Part shown: positions 9,660 through 20,863 of the stretch, piece by piece
Numbering within the stretch: the first letter of the stretch is position 1
How the letters are laid out: each line of letters opens with the position of its first letter
Origin: Prado023 sp963714995
GTDB taxonomy: Bacteria > Actinomycetota > Actinomycetes > S36-B12 > CAIYMF01
Length of the DNA stretch: 64,000 nt
Direction: 5' to 3'
Assembly: GCA_963714995.1 (NCBI GenBank)
Contig: CAVQQP010000002.1
Coordinates: forward strand, 1-64,000
Program-made: the position numbers and the translations under genes
The notes under the pieces: model-generated
Told to the model about the DNA's origin: nothing
Seen by the model: the letters and a program-made list of their open reading frames with translations, nothing else
The model's database searches: none

Positions 9660-11054
9660 TCAGGCGGTCTCGTGCATGACCCCGTGCAGGTGCCCGGACT
9701 CCCCCATCCCGAAGATGGTGCTGATGCCGTCGGCCCACCACGCCAGGGTGGTCAGCGAGCACGGCGCCAGCTCGAAGCGGTACGCGCTCGATGCCGGCGC
9801 CTCGAGCACCAGCTGGACCAGGACCTTGATGGGTGTCACGTGGCTCACGGCGAGCACCCGCTGGCGGGGGAACCGCTCGATCAGGTCGGCCCGTGCGGCA
9901 TCGACCCGGCGACGCACCTGCGCGAAGGACTCACCGCCCGGCGGAGCGACCTCCGTGGAGGCCATCCACGCCGCCAGCTCGTCGGGCCAGCGCGCCTTCA
10001 CCTCGGCGAAGTTCAGCGAGTCCCACTCCCCGAAGTCGGCCTCCGCGATGCCCTCCACGATGATCGGCTCACCCATGCCCAGCCGTTCGGTGATGATCGC
10101 CGCCGTCTGCCGGGTGCGCTGCAGCGGCGAGCAGACGATGACGTCCGCGCCGCCGCGCCGGGCCAGCTCCTCAGCAGCAGCCTGCGCCTGGCGACGACCC
10201 AGCTCGATCAGCGGCGGGTCGAACCCGTTGAGCCCGGAGAAGCGGTGCTCAACGCTCTGCTGGGTGACCCCGTGGCGCACCATCAGCAACGTCGTCGGGG
10301 CGCCGAGGTCCGCGCGCGCCCATCCGACGATCTTGTTCGCCGCTGCGCGGGGAGGCCCGGTAGGGCCGACGGCCGCGGTCGGCGCCGAGGGCGCAGACGG
10401 CGCGAGGAGTGAGCCACCCGCGTCGGGGCGCTCGGGCTCGCCGCGCAGGGCAGCCCTGATCTGGGCCGCCCCCTCCTCGGCGGCGGCAGCCCCGGTGACC
10501 CACGAGCCGGGGGCCTCACGAGTCCCGGCCGCTGCCTCGGCGTCGGCCTCCGCCTGCGCCTGCGCCCCCAGGTGATCGGCGACGTCGACGTAGATGTCGG
10601 GGTCACCAGCCCCGCGGCTCCAGCGCTCGATCCGCGCCGGACGTCCTGCCGCGGCAGCGTCCAGGGACTGGTTGGCCAGGGCATCGGCGCGCTTGTTCTG
10701 CGCGCGCGGCACCCACGTGAACCGGACGCGGTCCGGGGGCGCCAGCGCCTTGGCGCGCACGGCGAGCTCGCGGAGCTTCGCGTTCTTGATCGCCCACCCG
10801 CCCGACAGCTGCTCGACGACGAGCTTGGAGTCCAGGCGGGCCTCGACCTGCGCCGTCGGATCGATCTCCATGGCGGCCGCCAGGCCGGCGGTCACGCCCT
10901 CGTACTCGGCGACGTTGTTCGTCGCGATCCCCAGGTAGTCCGCGAGCTCGACGAGGATCTCGCCGGTGCGCCCGTCGAGCACGACTGCCCCGTAGGCCGC
11001 CGGACCGGGGTTGCCCCGGGAGCCGCCGTCGGCCTCGATGACCAGGTGCCTCAC
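9660..11054 (-). CDS. bifunctional RNase HI / histidine (acid) phosphatase
   Basis: A GTG start at 11054 overlaps the upstream stop by four bases (GTGA); the protein has 464 residues. N-terminal RNase HI domain (about 1-140) carries the DEDD set: IEADGGSRGNPG, NNVAEYEG, RLDSKLVV and KRADALAN. A low-complexity Ala/Glu/Pro linker (about 150-245) follows. The C-terminal histidine-phosphatase domain begins at LMVRHGVT (the RHG phosphohistidine), with CSPLQRTRQTA and the second catalytic His in VSHVTPIKVLV. The architecture matches Rv2228c, whose phosphatase domain is linked to alpha-ribazole phosphate. It is expected to remove RNA from RNA:DNA hybrids; the phosphatase substrate is family inference. 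Confidence 0.95.
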   Translation of the reverse strand: MRHLVIEADGGSRGNPGPAAYGAVVLDGRTGEILVELADYLGIATNNVAEYEGVTAGLAAAMEIDPTAQVEARLDSKLVVEQLSGGWAIKNAKLRELAVRAKALAPPDRVRFTWVPRAQNKRADALANQSLDAAAAGRPARIERWSRGAGDPDIYVDVADHLGAQAQAEADAEAAAGTREAPGSWVTGAAAAEEGAAQIRAALRGEPERPDAGGSLLAPSAPSAPTAAVGPTGPPRAAANKIVGWARADLGAPTTLLMVRHGVTQQSVEHRFSGLNGFDPPLIELGRRQAQAAAEELARRGGADVIVCSPLQRTRQTAAIITERLGMGEPIIVEGIAEADFGEWDSLNFAEVKARWPDELAAWMASTEVAPPGGESFAQVRRRVDAARADLIERFPRQRVLAVSHVTPIKVLVQLVLEAPASSAYRFELAPCSLTTLAWWADGISTIFGMGESGHLHGVMHETA

Positions 11055-11794
11055 AGGCCGGACTCGGCGATGCGCACCAGGATCCGCCGGCACTCCTCGC
11101 AGCGCACGACCTCGTCGGCCGGCTCTGCGCGGATGCGGCCCAGGTCGGCCGGCGTCAGGGTCAGCTGGCAGCCCTGGCAGCGGCCGCGATGCAGAGGCGC
11201 GGCGCCGATGCCACCCGAGTCGGCGCGGATGCGGTCGTAGAGCTTCAGGAGGTCGGCGGGGATCTCGGGCTCCACCCGGGCGCGCTCGCCGCTGACGCGG
11301 GCGACCTCGGCGTCGATGTCGGCGAAGGCCGCGTCCCGGGCCCGCTCGGCGGCCAGCCGCGCCTCGGCGAGCTCAGCCACCGCGGCCGATGCTGCGGCGG
11401 CCCGCGCCTGGGCGTCCTCGAGCTTCTCCATCACCTCGAGCTCGGCGTCCTCGAGGTCGCTGACCCGCCGGGCCAGGTTGCCGATCTCGTGCTGGAGGTC
11501 CTCGAGCTGGCGGGCCGAGGCCACCGAACCCGCGTCGAGCAGCGCCTGGTCGCGGGTGATCCGCTCGCGGACCTGGGCCACGTCGGCCTCAGCCTTGGCC
11601 ATCTCGCGCTCGAGGTCGGACACGGCGGTGCGCACGGCCACCTCGTGGTCGCGCAGCTCCTGGGCGCGGCCGTCGAGCGCGGCCAGCTCGGCGACCTGCG
11701 GGACCCCGCGGCGGCGGTGCGCCAACTGGCCCAGGACGGTGTCGAGGGCCTGCAGGTCGAGCAGTCGGAGCTGGGCAGCGGCATCAGCGCGCAT
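11051..11794 (-). CDS. coiled-coil protein with C-terminal C4 zinc ribbon
   Basis: The protein has 247 residues; the start at 11794 gives MRADAAAQLRLLDLQ, the usual beginning of this family, and overlaps the Nif3 stop by 11 bases. Residues about 30-170 form a long helical coiled coil rich in Glu, Arg and Ala. The C terminus has CQGC and CEEC pairs, a treble-clef zinc ribbon. It sits between RNase H/phosphatase and Nif3 genes as in other actinobacteria (Rv2229c-like). Its role is uncharacterised; the structure suggests nucleic-acid or protein binding. Confidence 0.9.
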   Translation of the reverse strand: MRADAAAQLRLLDLQALDTVLGQLAHRRRGVPQVAELAALDGRAQELRDHEVAVRTAVSDLEREMAKAEADVAQVRERITRDQALLDAGSVASARQLEDLQHEIGNLARRVSDLEDAELEVMEKLEDAQARAAAASAAVAELAEARLAAERARDAAFADIDAEVARVSGERARVEPEIPADLLKLYDRIRADSGGIGAAPLHRGRCQGCQLTLTPADLGRIRAEPADEVVRCEECRRILVRIAESGL

Positions 11795-12956
11795 CAGTGG
11801 GCCTCCCCACGTGGAACGTCCACGGATCGGTGACGGTGGTGGACACGGTAGTGCCCACCGAGAACCCGGCGGCGGCGGCGTCCTGCTCCAGGAGGCGGGC
11901 GGCCTGGGGCAGCCACATCCACTCCGCGGCCCAGTGCGCGACGTCGACCAGGGCGCAGCCACCGGCCTCGAGGTGCTCGCTGGCCCGGTGGTGGCGCAGG
12001 TCGGAGGTCAGGTAGGCATCCGCTCCGCTGGCGTTGGCCGCGCCGAGCAGGGAGTCCCCGGCTCCCCCGCAGATCGCGACCCGCCGGACCACCCGATGCG
12101 GATCGCCGGCCGCCCGGACGCCGTGGGCGGTGGTCGGCAGCGTGGCGGCCACGAGGTCGGCGAGCTCCGCGAGCGTGATCGGCTCGGCGAGGTCCCCGAC
12201 CCGGCCCCCACCGCGCCCGCTCGGGACGCCCGCCAGCTCGATCACGTCGAACGCCGGCTCCTCGTAGGGGTGGGCGGAGCGCAGGGCGGCGATGACGTCG
12301 GCGCGGCGACGGCGCGGGGCGATCATCTGCAGCATCGACTCCGCGACCGACTCGATCCGGCCGATCGACCCGATGGTCGGGTTCGCCCCCGCCAGCGGCC
12401 GGAACGTCCCGGTGCCGGGCGCGGAGAAGGCCGCGCGGTCGTAGTCGCCGATCTGCCCCGCCCCCGCCGCGGCCATCGCATCGATCAGCGCCTCGGTGTC
12501 GGCGACCGGGACGAACACGATGTACTTGTCCATCGGGTCGGGCTCAGCCTCGAGGGGCTCCAGCGGCGCGACCTCGCCCAGGCCCAGCGCCGTGGCGATC
12601 GCATCCGAGACCCCGGGGCGGGCGTTGTCAGCGTTGGTGTGTGCGGCCAGCAGGCCGATCCCGGCACGCACCAGCCGGTGCACGACCCGGCCCTTGAAGT
12701 CGTCGGCGGGGATCCCGTGGACCCCGGACAGGAACAGCGGGTGATGGGTCACGAGCAGCTGAACGCCGTCGGCGATCGCCTCGTCCACCACGGCGGCCAC
12801 CGGGTCGACGGCGAACATCACCTGCTCGACCGGCTCGTCGGGGTCGCCGCACACGAGTCCGACGTGGTCCCAGGAGTCGGCGGTGCGTGGGTCGTAGCGA
12901 CGGTGCATCAGCGTCACGACGTCGCGCAGCGTCGCTGTGGAGGTGGGGTCGGGCAC
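11784..12956 (-). CDS. Nif3-like dinuclear metal centre protein
   Basis: The protein has 390 residues. Metal-ligand motifs are in their family places: LVTHHPLF, LLAAHTNADNA, TSDLRHHRASEH and the C-terminal DVAHWAAEW. The central insertion, about residues 125-230 with HPYEEPAFDVIEL, is the PII/CutA-like domain of the longer members. Nif3-family proteins form hexameric toroids with two metals per subunit; the E. coli member is annotated as GTP cyclohydrolase type 1, but the role is not settled. It is the first gene of the Nif3, zinc-ribbon, RNase H operon on the minus strand. Confidence 0.93.
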   Translation of the reverse strand: MPDPTSTATLRDVVTLMHRRYDPRTADSWDHVGLVCGDPDEPVEQVMFAVDPVAAVVDEAIADGVQLLVTHHPLFLSGVHGIPADDFKGRVVHRLVRAGIGLLAAHTNADNARPGVSDAIATALGLGEVAPLEPLEAEPDPMDKYIVFVPVADTEALIDAMAAAGAGQIGDYDRAAFSAPGTGTFRPLAGANPTIGSIGRIESVAESMLQMIAPRRRRADVIAALRSAHPYEEPAFDVIELAGVPSGRGGGRVGDLAEPITLAELADLVAATLPTTAHGVRAAGDPHRVVRRVAICGGAGDSLLGAANASGADAYLTSDLRHHRASEHLEAGGCALVDVAHWAAEWMWLPQAARLLEQDAAAAGFSVGTTVSTTVTDPWTFHVGRPTDAR

Positions 12957-13116
12957 GTCCCGCAGACTACCCGCCGGGCGCTGGCAGCCGCTCCCGATCG
13001 GTCGGCCGGGCAGCCGGGAGCCGGGCGGGTCGGGTCGGGTCGGGTCGGATTGTCAGGCAGTCGCGGGTTGAGGTCGAGGCGCGAGGACCCGACGCCGCGG
13101 CTGCCCCTCCCCGCAG

Positions 13117-13362
13117 TCAGTCGAGCTTGGGCGCGAGGTAGGCCACGGCGGAGTCGATCGTGTCCAGCTTCGGGTAGTCGTCCTCGGGGATGTCCGCGTG
13201 CAGGACATCGGCCAGCAGCGCGACGAGCTCGAGGAAGTCGATGGAGTCCAGCCCCGCCTGATCACGCAGGGACTCGCTCGGTTCCAGCGCGGCCGGGTCC
13301 ACGTCGGGCGCCACCAGCCCCACTGCCTCGAGCAGGACGTGACGCGCGCGGTCGGTGTTCAT
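13117..13362 (-). CDS. acyl carrier protein
   Basis: The protein has 81 residues. DSIDFLELVALLADVL carries the phosphopantetheine Ser in the DSI form of the DSL motif, within a small acidic four-helix protein. The ATG at 13362 overlaps the E2 stop by four bases (ATGA), and GGAGGAGC lies upstream. It is the last gene of the acyl-CoA synthetase, E1-alpha, E1-beta, E2 operon. A free-standing ACP in such an operon is unusual. By analogy with E1/E2-like enzymes that load two-carbon units on ACPs (NapB/NapD type), it may accept the acyl group made by the complex; this is inference. Confidence 0.88.
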   Translation of the reverse strand: MNTDRARHVLLEAVGLVAPDVDPAALEPSESLRDQAGLDSIDFLELVALLADVLHADIPEDDYPKLDTIDSAVAYLAPKLD

Positions 13363-15001
13363 AGCTCCTCCGGGTTCTGCAGGGCGTGGGCGAATGTGGC
13401 CAGGAAGGCCGAGGCGGTACGGCCGTCGCTGGCGCGATGGTCGGCCGCGAGCACCACGGTGACGGTCGGGCGGACGGTCAGCATCCCGTCGATCGCCCAC
13501 GGGCGCTCGACGATCCCGCCGATCCCGACCAGCGCGACCTGCGGCGGGAAGATCACGCCGTACAGCGCGTCGGGGCCGGTCTCGCCCAGGCTGCTGACGG
13601 TGATGCTCGCGCCGGCCATCTCGGCCTGGCGCAGGGCGCCCCGCCGGGCACGCCCGACGAGGTCGGACAGTGCGGCCATCAGGTCGTCGATCCGCAGGTC
13701 CCCGGCGTCCGGGATGGCCGGCGTCACCAGTCCGCCGCCCCGGGTGGCGACCGCGACACCGAGGTCGATCCGCTCGGCCGGGCGCAGGGCGCCGTCGACC
13801 CAGTGGCCGTTCAGGTCGGGGACCGCCGCCGCGGCGAGCACCGTCGCACGCAGGAACAGCGCCGCGGGAAGGATCCGCTTGGCCACGGGAAGGGCCGCGT
13901 TGTGGGTGCGCAGCCAGGGCATCGCGGTGCCGAGGTCGATGGTCTGCGAGACGTAGTAGTGCGGGATCTCGGTGTTCGACCGCGACATGAGGTTCGCGAT
14001 CGCCGTGCGCATGGCGGCCTTCTTCTCCGCCTGGGCCGCGGCGCCGGCGGCGGGTCGCGCCCCGGCCGGGCCGGCCGGGTGTCGCGACGCGGGGGCAGGC
14101 GAGGGGCCAGCGACGGTGCTGGGCGCAGTGGGCTCCGTGGCCGGCTCCGTGCCGCCCTCCGGCTGAGGGGGTCCGGTGGTCGGCTCCGGAGCAGGCGACG
14201 CGGCCGCCCGCTCGACGTCGGCGCCGAGCACGACCCCAGCCCCGCCGGCAGCGGCCGACCCCGCGGCAGCGAGATCGGCGAGGTCGATCCCGCGCTCGGC
14301 GGCGATCCGTCGCGCCCGCGGAGTCACCCGCAGCCGCTCCCCCGCGCCCCCGCCCCCTCCGATCGATCCGCCATCGCGCGGACCGATCCCGGATCGATCC
14401 GGAATTGAGGTGCCGGAACGGTCGGGAATCCGGATCGATCGGGCGGCGGAGCCCGAGGCGGCGGAGCCCGGCTCGGCGGTGACCGACGCGGCTGCGGCCA
14501 CGGCCGCCGGTGTCGTCGGGGCCGCGCGCAGGACGTCGTCATGGGTGATGTGCCCATCGGGGCCCGTGCCGGGAACCGCATCGAGGTCGACCCCGAGCTG
14601 ATGGGCCAGGTGCCGGACCGGCGGAGTGGCACGCGGATGCGGGGGCGGAGCGCCCGGTCGGCGGCCACCGCCTTGTGGTAGTCGATTCGGTCGGTTGAAT
14701 CGACCGAATCGACTACCACAGCGGAGGAATCGGGCGCGACGCCCGCGAGCCCGGGGCCGGCGGCCGCCGACGCCCCGATGATCGCCAACGGGGTCCCGAC
14801 CGCCACCTTGACGCCGGTGCCGATCAGGATCTCGGTGACCACGCCCTCCTCGAACGCCTCGATCTCGATGGCGGCCTTGGCCGTGTCGACGACGGCCACG
14901 ATCTGACCGCGCCGCACCGCGTCGCCGGGCTTCACCAGCCACTCGACGATCGTGCCGACGTCCATGTCCGCGCCCAGCGAGGGCATCCGGAACTCACCCA
15001 T
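13359..15001 (-). CDS. dihydrolipoamide acyltransferase (E2) of a 2-oxoacid dehydrogenase, one frameshift
   Basis: The N-terminal lipoyl domain (15001 to about 14770) has the lipoylation Lys in DTAKAAIEIE. A peripheral-subunit-binding domain follows (PPVRHLAHQLGVDLDAVPG, then GPDGHITHDDV), and a second, weaker binding-like segment (VTPRARRIAAERGIDLADL). The catalytic domain ends with AADHRASDGRTASAFL, where HRxxDG supplies the active His and Asp. The frame changes by one base near 14650, between the lipoyl and binding domains. A perfect 47-base palindrome lies in frame in the same linker. Overlaps and 3-base spacing to its neighbours mark a translationally coupled operon. No E3 gene is present in the window. 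Confidence 0.88.
14674..14720. repeat. 47-base perfect palindrome inside the E2 linker
   Basis: Two 20-base arms (14674-14693 and 14701-14720) are exact inverse complements around a 7-base loop (GTTGAAT). It is AT-richer than the surrounding gene, falls in a flexible linker, and reads without a stop in the lipoyl-domain frame. The arm begins TGTGGTAGTCGATTCGG, similar to the arm of the 47-base hairpin at 28768-28814. Confidence 0.85.
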
Positions 15002-15004
15002 GGC

Positions 15005-16072
15005 TCAGACCTCCCCGCGCATCGCCCGCCGGGCTGCGGCGGCGACCTGCCCCACATCCGGCAGGGCCGCGAGCTCGAGGTGCCGCGCATAGGGCATCGG
15101 CACCTCGGCGCTGCACACGCGCCCCACAGGGGCGTCGAGGTCGTAGAACGCCTGCTCGGTGATCCGCGCGGAGATCTCGGCCGACAGGCTCCCGGAGCGC
15201 CACCCCTCGTCGATGACGACCGCGCGATGGGTGCGCCGCACGGAGTCCATGATCGTCGCGTCGTCGAGCGGGCGCAGGGTCCGCAGGTCGATGACCTCGG
15301 CGTCGATGCCGTCCTGGGCCAGGGCACCGGCCGCCTCGAGCACGGTCGCCAGCGTGCCGCCATAGGTGATCAGGGTGACGTCCGCGCCGGGGCGCCGGAT
15401 CGCCGCCGTGTCGAGGTCGACCGGGCCTGCGTCCGCCGGCAGCTCGCCGGAGGCGTTGTACAGGGCCCCGTGCTCGAAGATCAGCACCGGATCGGGGTCG
15501 GCCAGCGCGGTGGCGAGCATGCCCCGGGCATCCGGGATGGTCGCGGGCGCGACGATCCGGATGCCGGGGATGTGGGCGTACCAGCCCTCGAGGCTGTGCG
15601 AGTGCTGGGCGGCCAGCTGCCGGCCCGCCCCGGTCGTCATCCGGATGACCAGCGGCACCTGGAACTGCCCGCCGGACATGTGCTGCAGGGCGGCGGCGGT
15701 GTTCATGATCTGGTCGAGGGCCAGCAGCGAGAAGTTGACGGTCATGATCTCGACGATCGGGCGCATCCCACCGAGTGCCGCCCCGATGCCGGCACCGACG
15801 AACGCCGACTCCGACAGGGGGGTGTCGCGGATGCGCTCGGGGCCGAACTGCTCGAGCAGGCCCATGCTCACGCCGAAGCAGCCGCCGTACATCCCGACGT
15901 CCTCGCCCATGAGGAACACGCGGTCGTCGGCGAGCATCGCCTCGCGGATCGCCTCCCGGATCGCCTCCCGGTAGGTGATGGGTGCGGACTGCGGCGTGGT
16001 CGCGCTGACGGCGGTCAGGTCGGGGCTCGATGCCTCGGCCACGGCCACGTCCGGACGCTTGCGCGCGGTCAT
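15005..16072 (-). CDS. 2-oxoacid (pyruvate/acetoin-type) dehydrogenase E1 beta subunit
   Basis: The protein has 355 residues; the ATG at 16072 overlaps the E1-alpha stop by four bases. Family motifs include YREAIREAIREAM, FLMGEDVGMYGG, DTPLSESAFVGAGIGAAL, GGQFQVPLVIR and the C-terminal transketolase domain with VIDLRTLRPLDDATI. It forms the alpha2-beta2 thiamine-diphosphate decarboxylase with the upstream gene and hands the acyl group to E2. AAQHSHSLEGWYAHIPGI is typical of pyruvate and acetoin dehydrogenases. A separate AceE exists at 21.4 kb, so this complex probably serves another substrate or condition. Confidence 0.92.
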   Translation of the reverse strand: MTARKRPDVAVAEASSPDLTAVSATTPQSAPITYREAIREAIREAMLADDRVFLMGEDVGMYGGCFGVSMGLLEQFGPERIRDTPLSESAFVGAGIGAALGGMRPIVEIMTVNFSLLALDQIMNTAAALQHMSGGQFQVPLVIRMTTGAGRQLAAQHSHSLEGWYAHIPGIRIVAPATIPDARGMLATALADPDPVLIFEHGALYNASGELPADAGPVDLDTAAIRRPGADVTLITYGGTLATVLEAAGALAQDGIDAEVIDLRTLRPLDDATIMDSVRRTHRAVVIDEGWRSGSLSAEISARITEQAFYDLDAPVGRVCSAEVPMPYARHLELAALPDVGQVAAAARRAMRGEV

Positions 16073-17075
16073 GGCGCCACCCCCTCCAGCTCGGCGCCCG
16101 GTCGCAGGACCGAGCTGCCCGGGGTGTGCACGAACAGGTGCAGGTCGGCGACGTCCTCCAGCGGTGAGGCCTCCGCGAACGCGGCTGCGTCGTCGACGAT
16201 CGCGGCGATCTCGGCCTCCATCGCCTCGACGTCGGCATCCGCGAGGACGCCCTCGGATGTCATCCGCTCGCGCAACGACTGGATCGGGTCGTGAGCCCTC
16301 CACGCCTCGACCTCGGCCTTCTCGCGGTAGCGCTCCGGGTCGAACATCGAGTGCGCCCGGAACCGGAACGTCCGCGCCTCGAGGAAGTGCGGCCCACCCC
16401 CGGCGCGCACGGCATCCACCGCACGCCGCGCCGTCTCCGCAACGGCACGCACGTCCATCCCGTCGACCGACCACGCCGGCACCTCGTACGCCGAGGCCTT
16501 CACCGCGAGGTTGGTCTCGGACTCCGAGCGCGCCAGCGCCGTGCCCATCGCGTAGAGGTTGTTCTCGCAGACGAACAGCACCGGCAGCCCCCAGATCGCG
16601 GCGAGGTTGATCGACTCGTGGAACTCGCCCTCGGCCATCGCCCCCTCGCCGAAGAAGCAGGCGGTGACCCGGTCGCGGCCGGCCAGCTTGTCGGCCAGCG
16701 CGAGGCCCACGGCCAGCGGCAGCCCGCCGCCGACGATGGCGTTGCCGCCGTAGAACCGGGTCGCCGCGTCGAACAGGTGCATCGAGCCGCCACGCCCCCG
16801 GCAGCAGCCGGTGACCTTGCCGAACATCTCGGCCATCACCGACCGCGCCGACATCCCCTTGAGCAGGGCGTGGCCGTGCTCACGGTAGGTCGCGACGACC
16901 GCGTCGTCGGGCACGAGTGCCGACATCACCCCGGTGGCCACCGCCTCCTCCCCGATGTAGACGTGCAGGAAGCCGCGGATCTGCCCGGCGCTGTACAGCT
17001 CCACGCATCGCTCCTCGAAGCGGCGCACGAGCAGCATGTCGCGCAGCAGCCGCATGTCGCGGGACGCATCGGTGG

Positions 17076-17079
<4 letters not shown>
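16069..17079 (-). CDS. 2-oxoacid (pyruvate/acetoin-type) dehydrogenase E1 alpha subunit
   Basis: The protein has 336 residues. The ThDP/Mg motif runs from GEGAMAEGEFHESIN to VCENN (about 155-185). RGRGGSMHLFD and GGNAIVGGGLPLAVG lie just before it, and the phosphorylation-loop equivalent RFRAHSMFDPERYR (about 245-260) lies after it. The sequence is of the AcoA/PdhA type. Its stop overlaps the E1-beta start, and its start overlaps the acyl-CoA synthetase stop, both as ATGA. Association with an acyl-CoA synthetase resembles acetoin catabolic operons, but no acetoin-specific regulator or E3 is seen. Confidence 0.92.
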
Positions 17080-18911
<1,832 letters not shown>

Positions 18912-19060
18912 GCATCCGCAGTACCAGCAGCAACTGGCGCCACGCTAGGGGCCTTGGTCCCCCCCGTGCAGCGACCCCCGCGTGGTGTGACCGACCGCCC
19001 ACCCGCGGGGTGCATCGGTCGAGGTCCGCGACGAGGACGGCGGGGAGGTCTCGGCGCACG

Positions 19061-19136
19061 TGGTGGGCCCGGCCGGGCTCGAACCGACGACCTACCCGGT
19101 GTAAGCGGGTTGCGCTACCAGCTGCGCTACGGGCCC
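19061..19136 (-). tRNA. tRNA-Val (anticodon TAC), CCA encoded
   Basis: A cloverleaf folds on the minus strand: acceptor GGGCCCG/CGGGCCC, D arm with AGCTGGTA, anticodon loop CTTACAC, T loop TTCGAGC, discriminator A and an encoded CCA. Confidence 0.93.
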
Positions 19137-19200
19137 GCCGGCAAGGGTACGCACCGAGGCCACAACCACCAAAGCGCCGTGCGCACCACACCCCGACAAA

Positions 19201-19260
19201 CCCTCCGGGATGGTTCAGACCCTCCAAGGCGGACGGGAGGGTCTGTACCTTCCGGGAGGG
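19201..19260. terminator. GC-rich hairpin downstream of the peroxiredoxin
   Basis: AGACCCTCC (19217-19225) pairs with GGAGGGTCT (19236-19244), and the outer CCCTCCGG/CCGGGAGGG segments can extend the stem. It lies 92 bases past the peroxiredoxin stop on the minus strand. There is no T tract. Confidence 0.5.
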
Positions 19261-19351
19261 TCTGGGTGGCTGCGCGGGCCGGAGGGCGCGGGCGGGGCCG
19301 GAGGGCGCGGCGGGGCGCGGGCCGGCGGGCGGGGGCCGGCGGGGGCGGGGG

Positions 19352-19807
19352 TCAGGCGATCTCGGCCAGTGCTGCGCGGTAGTCGTCGGGGTTGCGGACG
19401 TCACCGGGGCCGCCGACGACTGCCCACCGCACGACGCCCTCACGGTCGATCACGAATGTCGCGCGCGTGGCCATGCCCCGCTCCGGCAGGAACACGCCGT
19501 ACTCCTGGGCGACCGCGCCGTGCGGCCAGAAGTCGCTGAGCAGGTCGTACCCGAGGCCCTCCGCCGCCTTGAACGCCCTGAGGGCGTGCTTGGTGTCCAC
19601 GGAGATCCCGAGCAGGACCGTGTCGTCGTCGAAGTCGCCCTGGCGGTCGCGCAGGCTGCACAGCTCGTCGGTGCACAGCGACGAGAACGCGAACGGGTAG
19701 AACACCAGCACCACCTTGCGTCCGCGCAGCCCGGAGAGCGTCACCCGCTCGCCGTCCTGGTTCACCAGCGTGAAGTCCGGGGCCTCCTGGCCGACCGTGA
19801 CCGACAT
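19352..19807 (-). CDS. ahpE: peroxiredoxin, AhpE/BCP-like
   Basis: The protein has 151 residues. VGQEAPDFTLVNQDGE opens a thioredoxin fold. The peroxidatic Cys lies in FAFSSLCTDELC, with a second Cys four residues later, and the conserved Arg is present in TRATFVIDREGVVRW. The ATG at 19807 follows GGAGGAG. It reduces peroxides through a Cys sulfenate, with mycothiol or mycoredoxin as likely partners in actinobacteria. The order peroxiredoxin, DUF3052, aceE resembles Rv2238c-Rv2241, which supports the AhpE assignment. Confidence 0.85.
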   Translation of the reverse strand: MSVTVGQEAPDFTLVNQDGERVTLSGLRGRKVVLVFYPFAFSSLCTDELCSLRDRQGDFDDDTVLLGISVDTKHALRAFKAAEGLGYDLLSDFWPHGAVAQEYGVFLPERGMATRATFVIDREGVVRWAVVGGPGDVRNPDDYRAALAEIA

Positions 19808-19876
19808 CTCACTCCTCCTCGTGCCCTGCGCCAACTCGGGTGCGCCAATCCTGCACGGCACTGGCAGGATTGGCCA

Positions 19877-20800
19877 ATGGCCGACCCGCACCCCCTCCCG
19901 ACAGGGCTCGAGCCGGACCCCCACGAGCACGGGCTGGCGTCCGGCGACCTCGAACAGCTCGCGGCCGACATCGACCGCGCGTGGCAGTTGTTCGAGGAGG
20001 TCGCCGCCGAGGTCGATCCCGATGCGCCGTCGCGCAAGGGCGGCTGGACGGCTCGCGAGCTGATCGCGCGCCTCGGCCAGTGGGAGTCCGGGCGCAGGTT
20101 GAGCGACATGCTGGCCGACGCCCACGACGGCGACGCGGCGCACTACGACGCGGACGCCATCGATGAGCAGGTCCGGGAGGCGACCGCGGACCTGCCGTTC
20201 GAGGAGATCCTGTCGGGGCTCTCGGCCGCGCGGACCACCACCCGCGAGTGGCTGGCCTCCGACGGTCCGCAGACCTGGGGCCTGGTGCACACGTCCTCAC
20301 CCCTCGGGCCGCTGCCGATCCTCACCGTGATGAACGCCATGACCTACCAGCTGAGCATCGCCGCCCTCGACCTGGAGCAGTGCGGCGTCGAGGCACCCGA
20401 CGAGCTCCTCGGCATCGGCATGACCGCCCTGATCGACACCACGGGAGCCCTGGCCGGGCGCAAGCACATCACCGGGTCGTTCATGGCGATCACCCCGGAG
20501 CGCATCGTCGGCGTCGGGTCACGCGGCGGCCACTGGCGCACGGCCGAGCTCCCCGAGGACCCGCACATGGGCCCCGGCGCGGTGGCCCCCACGCGCATCC
20601 TGATCGACGCCACCAGCGGGCGCGGCAACGTCGGGCACCTGTACCGGACCGGCGAGCTGCACGTGCGCGACCTCGGCGGGATGGTGCGCCTGGCGCCGGT
20701 GCTCGACGGGGTGCCCGGCGTGCCCCCGATGGGCGCCATCGGACGCGCGCTGACGGTCGTCGATGCGGTGGGCGGCCTGTTCGGCCGGCTGCGGCGCTGA
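19877..20800 (+). CDS. maleylpyruvate isomerase / DinB-like mycothiol-dependent family protein
   Basis: The protein has 307 residues and is divergent from the peroxiredoxin, with 69 bases between. The first half fits the actinobacterial DinB/MDMPI fold: DLEQLAADIDRAWQLFEEV, GWTARELIARLGQWE (position of a metal-binding His in classical members, here replaced) and MNAMTYQLSIAALDLEQCG. The second half (MAITPERIVGV to MVRLAPVLDG) looks like the C-terminal lobe seen in mycothiol maleylpyruvate isomerase-like proteins. Enzymatic function is not certain because the usual His triad is incomplete. The start at 19877 is the first ATG of the conserved frame. Confidence 0.6.
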   Translation: MADPHPLPTGLEPDPHEHGLASGDLEQLAADIDRAWQLFEEVAAEVDPDAPSRKGGWTARELIARLGQWESGRRLSDMLADAHDGDAAHYDADAIDEQVREATADLPFEEILSGLSAARTTTREWLASDGPQTWGLVHTSSPLGPLPILTVMNAMTYQLSIAALDLEQCGVEAPDELLGIGMTALIDTTGALAGRKHITGSFMAITPERIVGVGSRGGHWRTAELPEDPHMGPGAVAPTRILIDATSGRGNVGHLYRTGELHVRDLGGMVRLAPVLDGVPGVPPMGAIGRALTVVDAVGGLFGRLRR

Positions 20801-20863
20801 CCCGGTCGAGCGTCGCCGGGCGACAGACCCCGCCAGGCCCGACCGAGCGCCGAGCGGCCCGGA

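Noticed and set aside
13027..13048. GGGTC tandem repeat
   Set aside because: Only four units in a GC-rich intergenic gap; no sign of a CRISPR, origin or protein-binding array.
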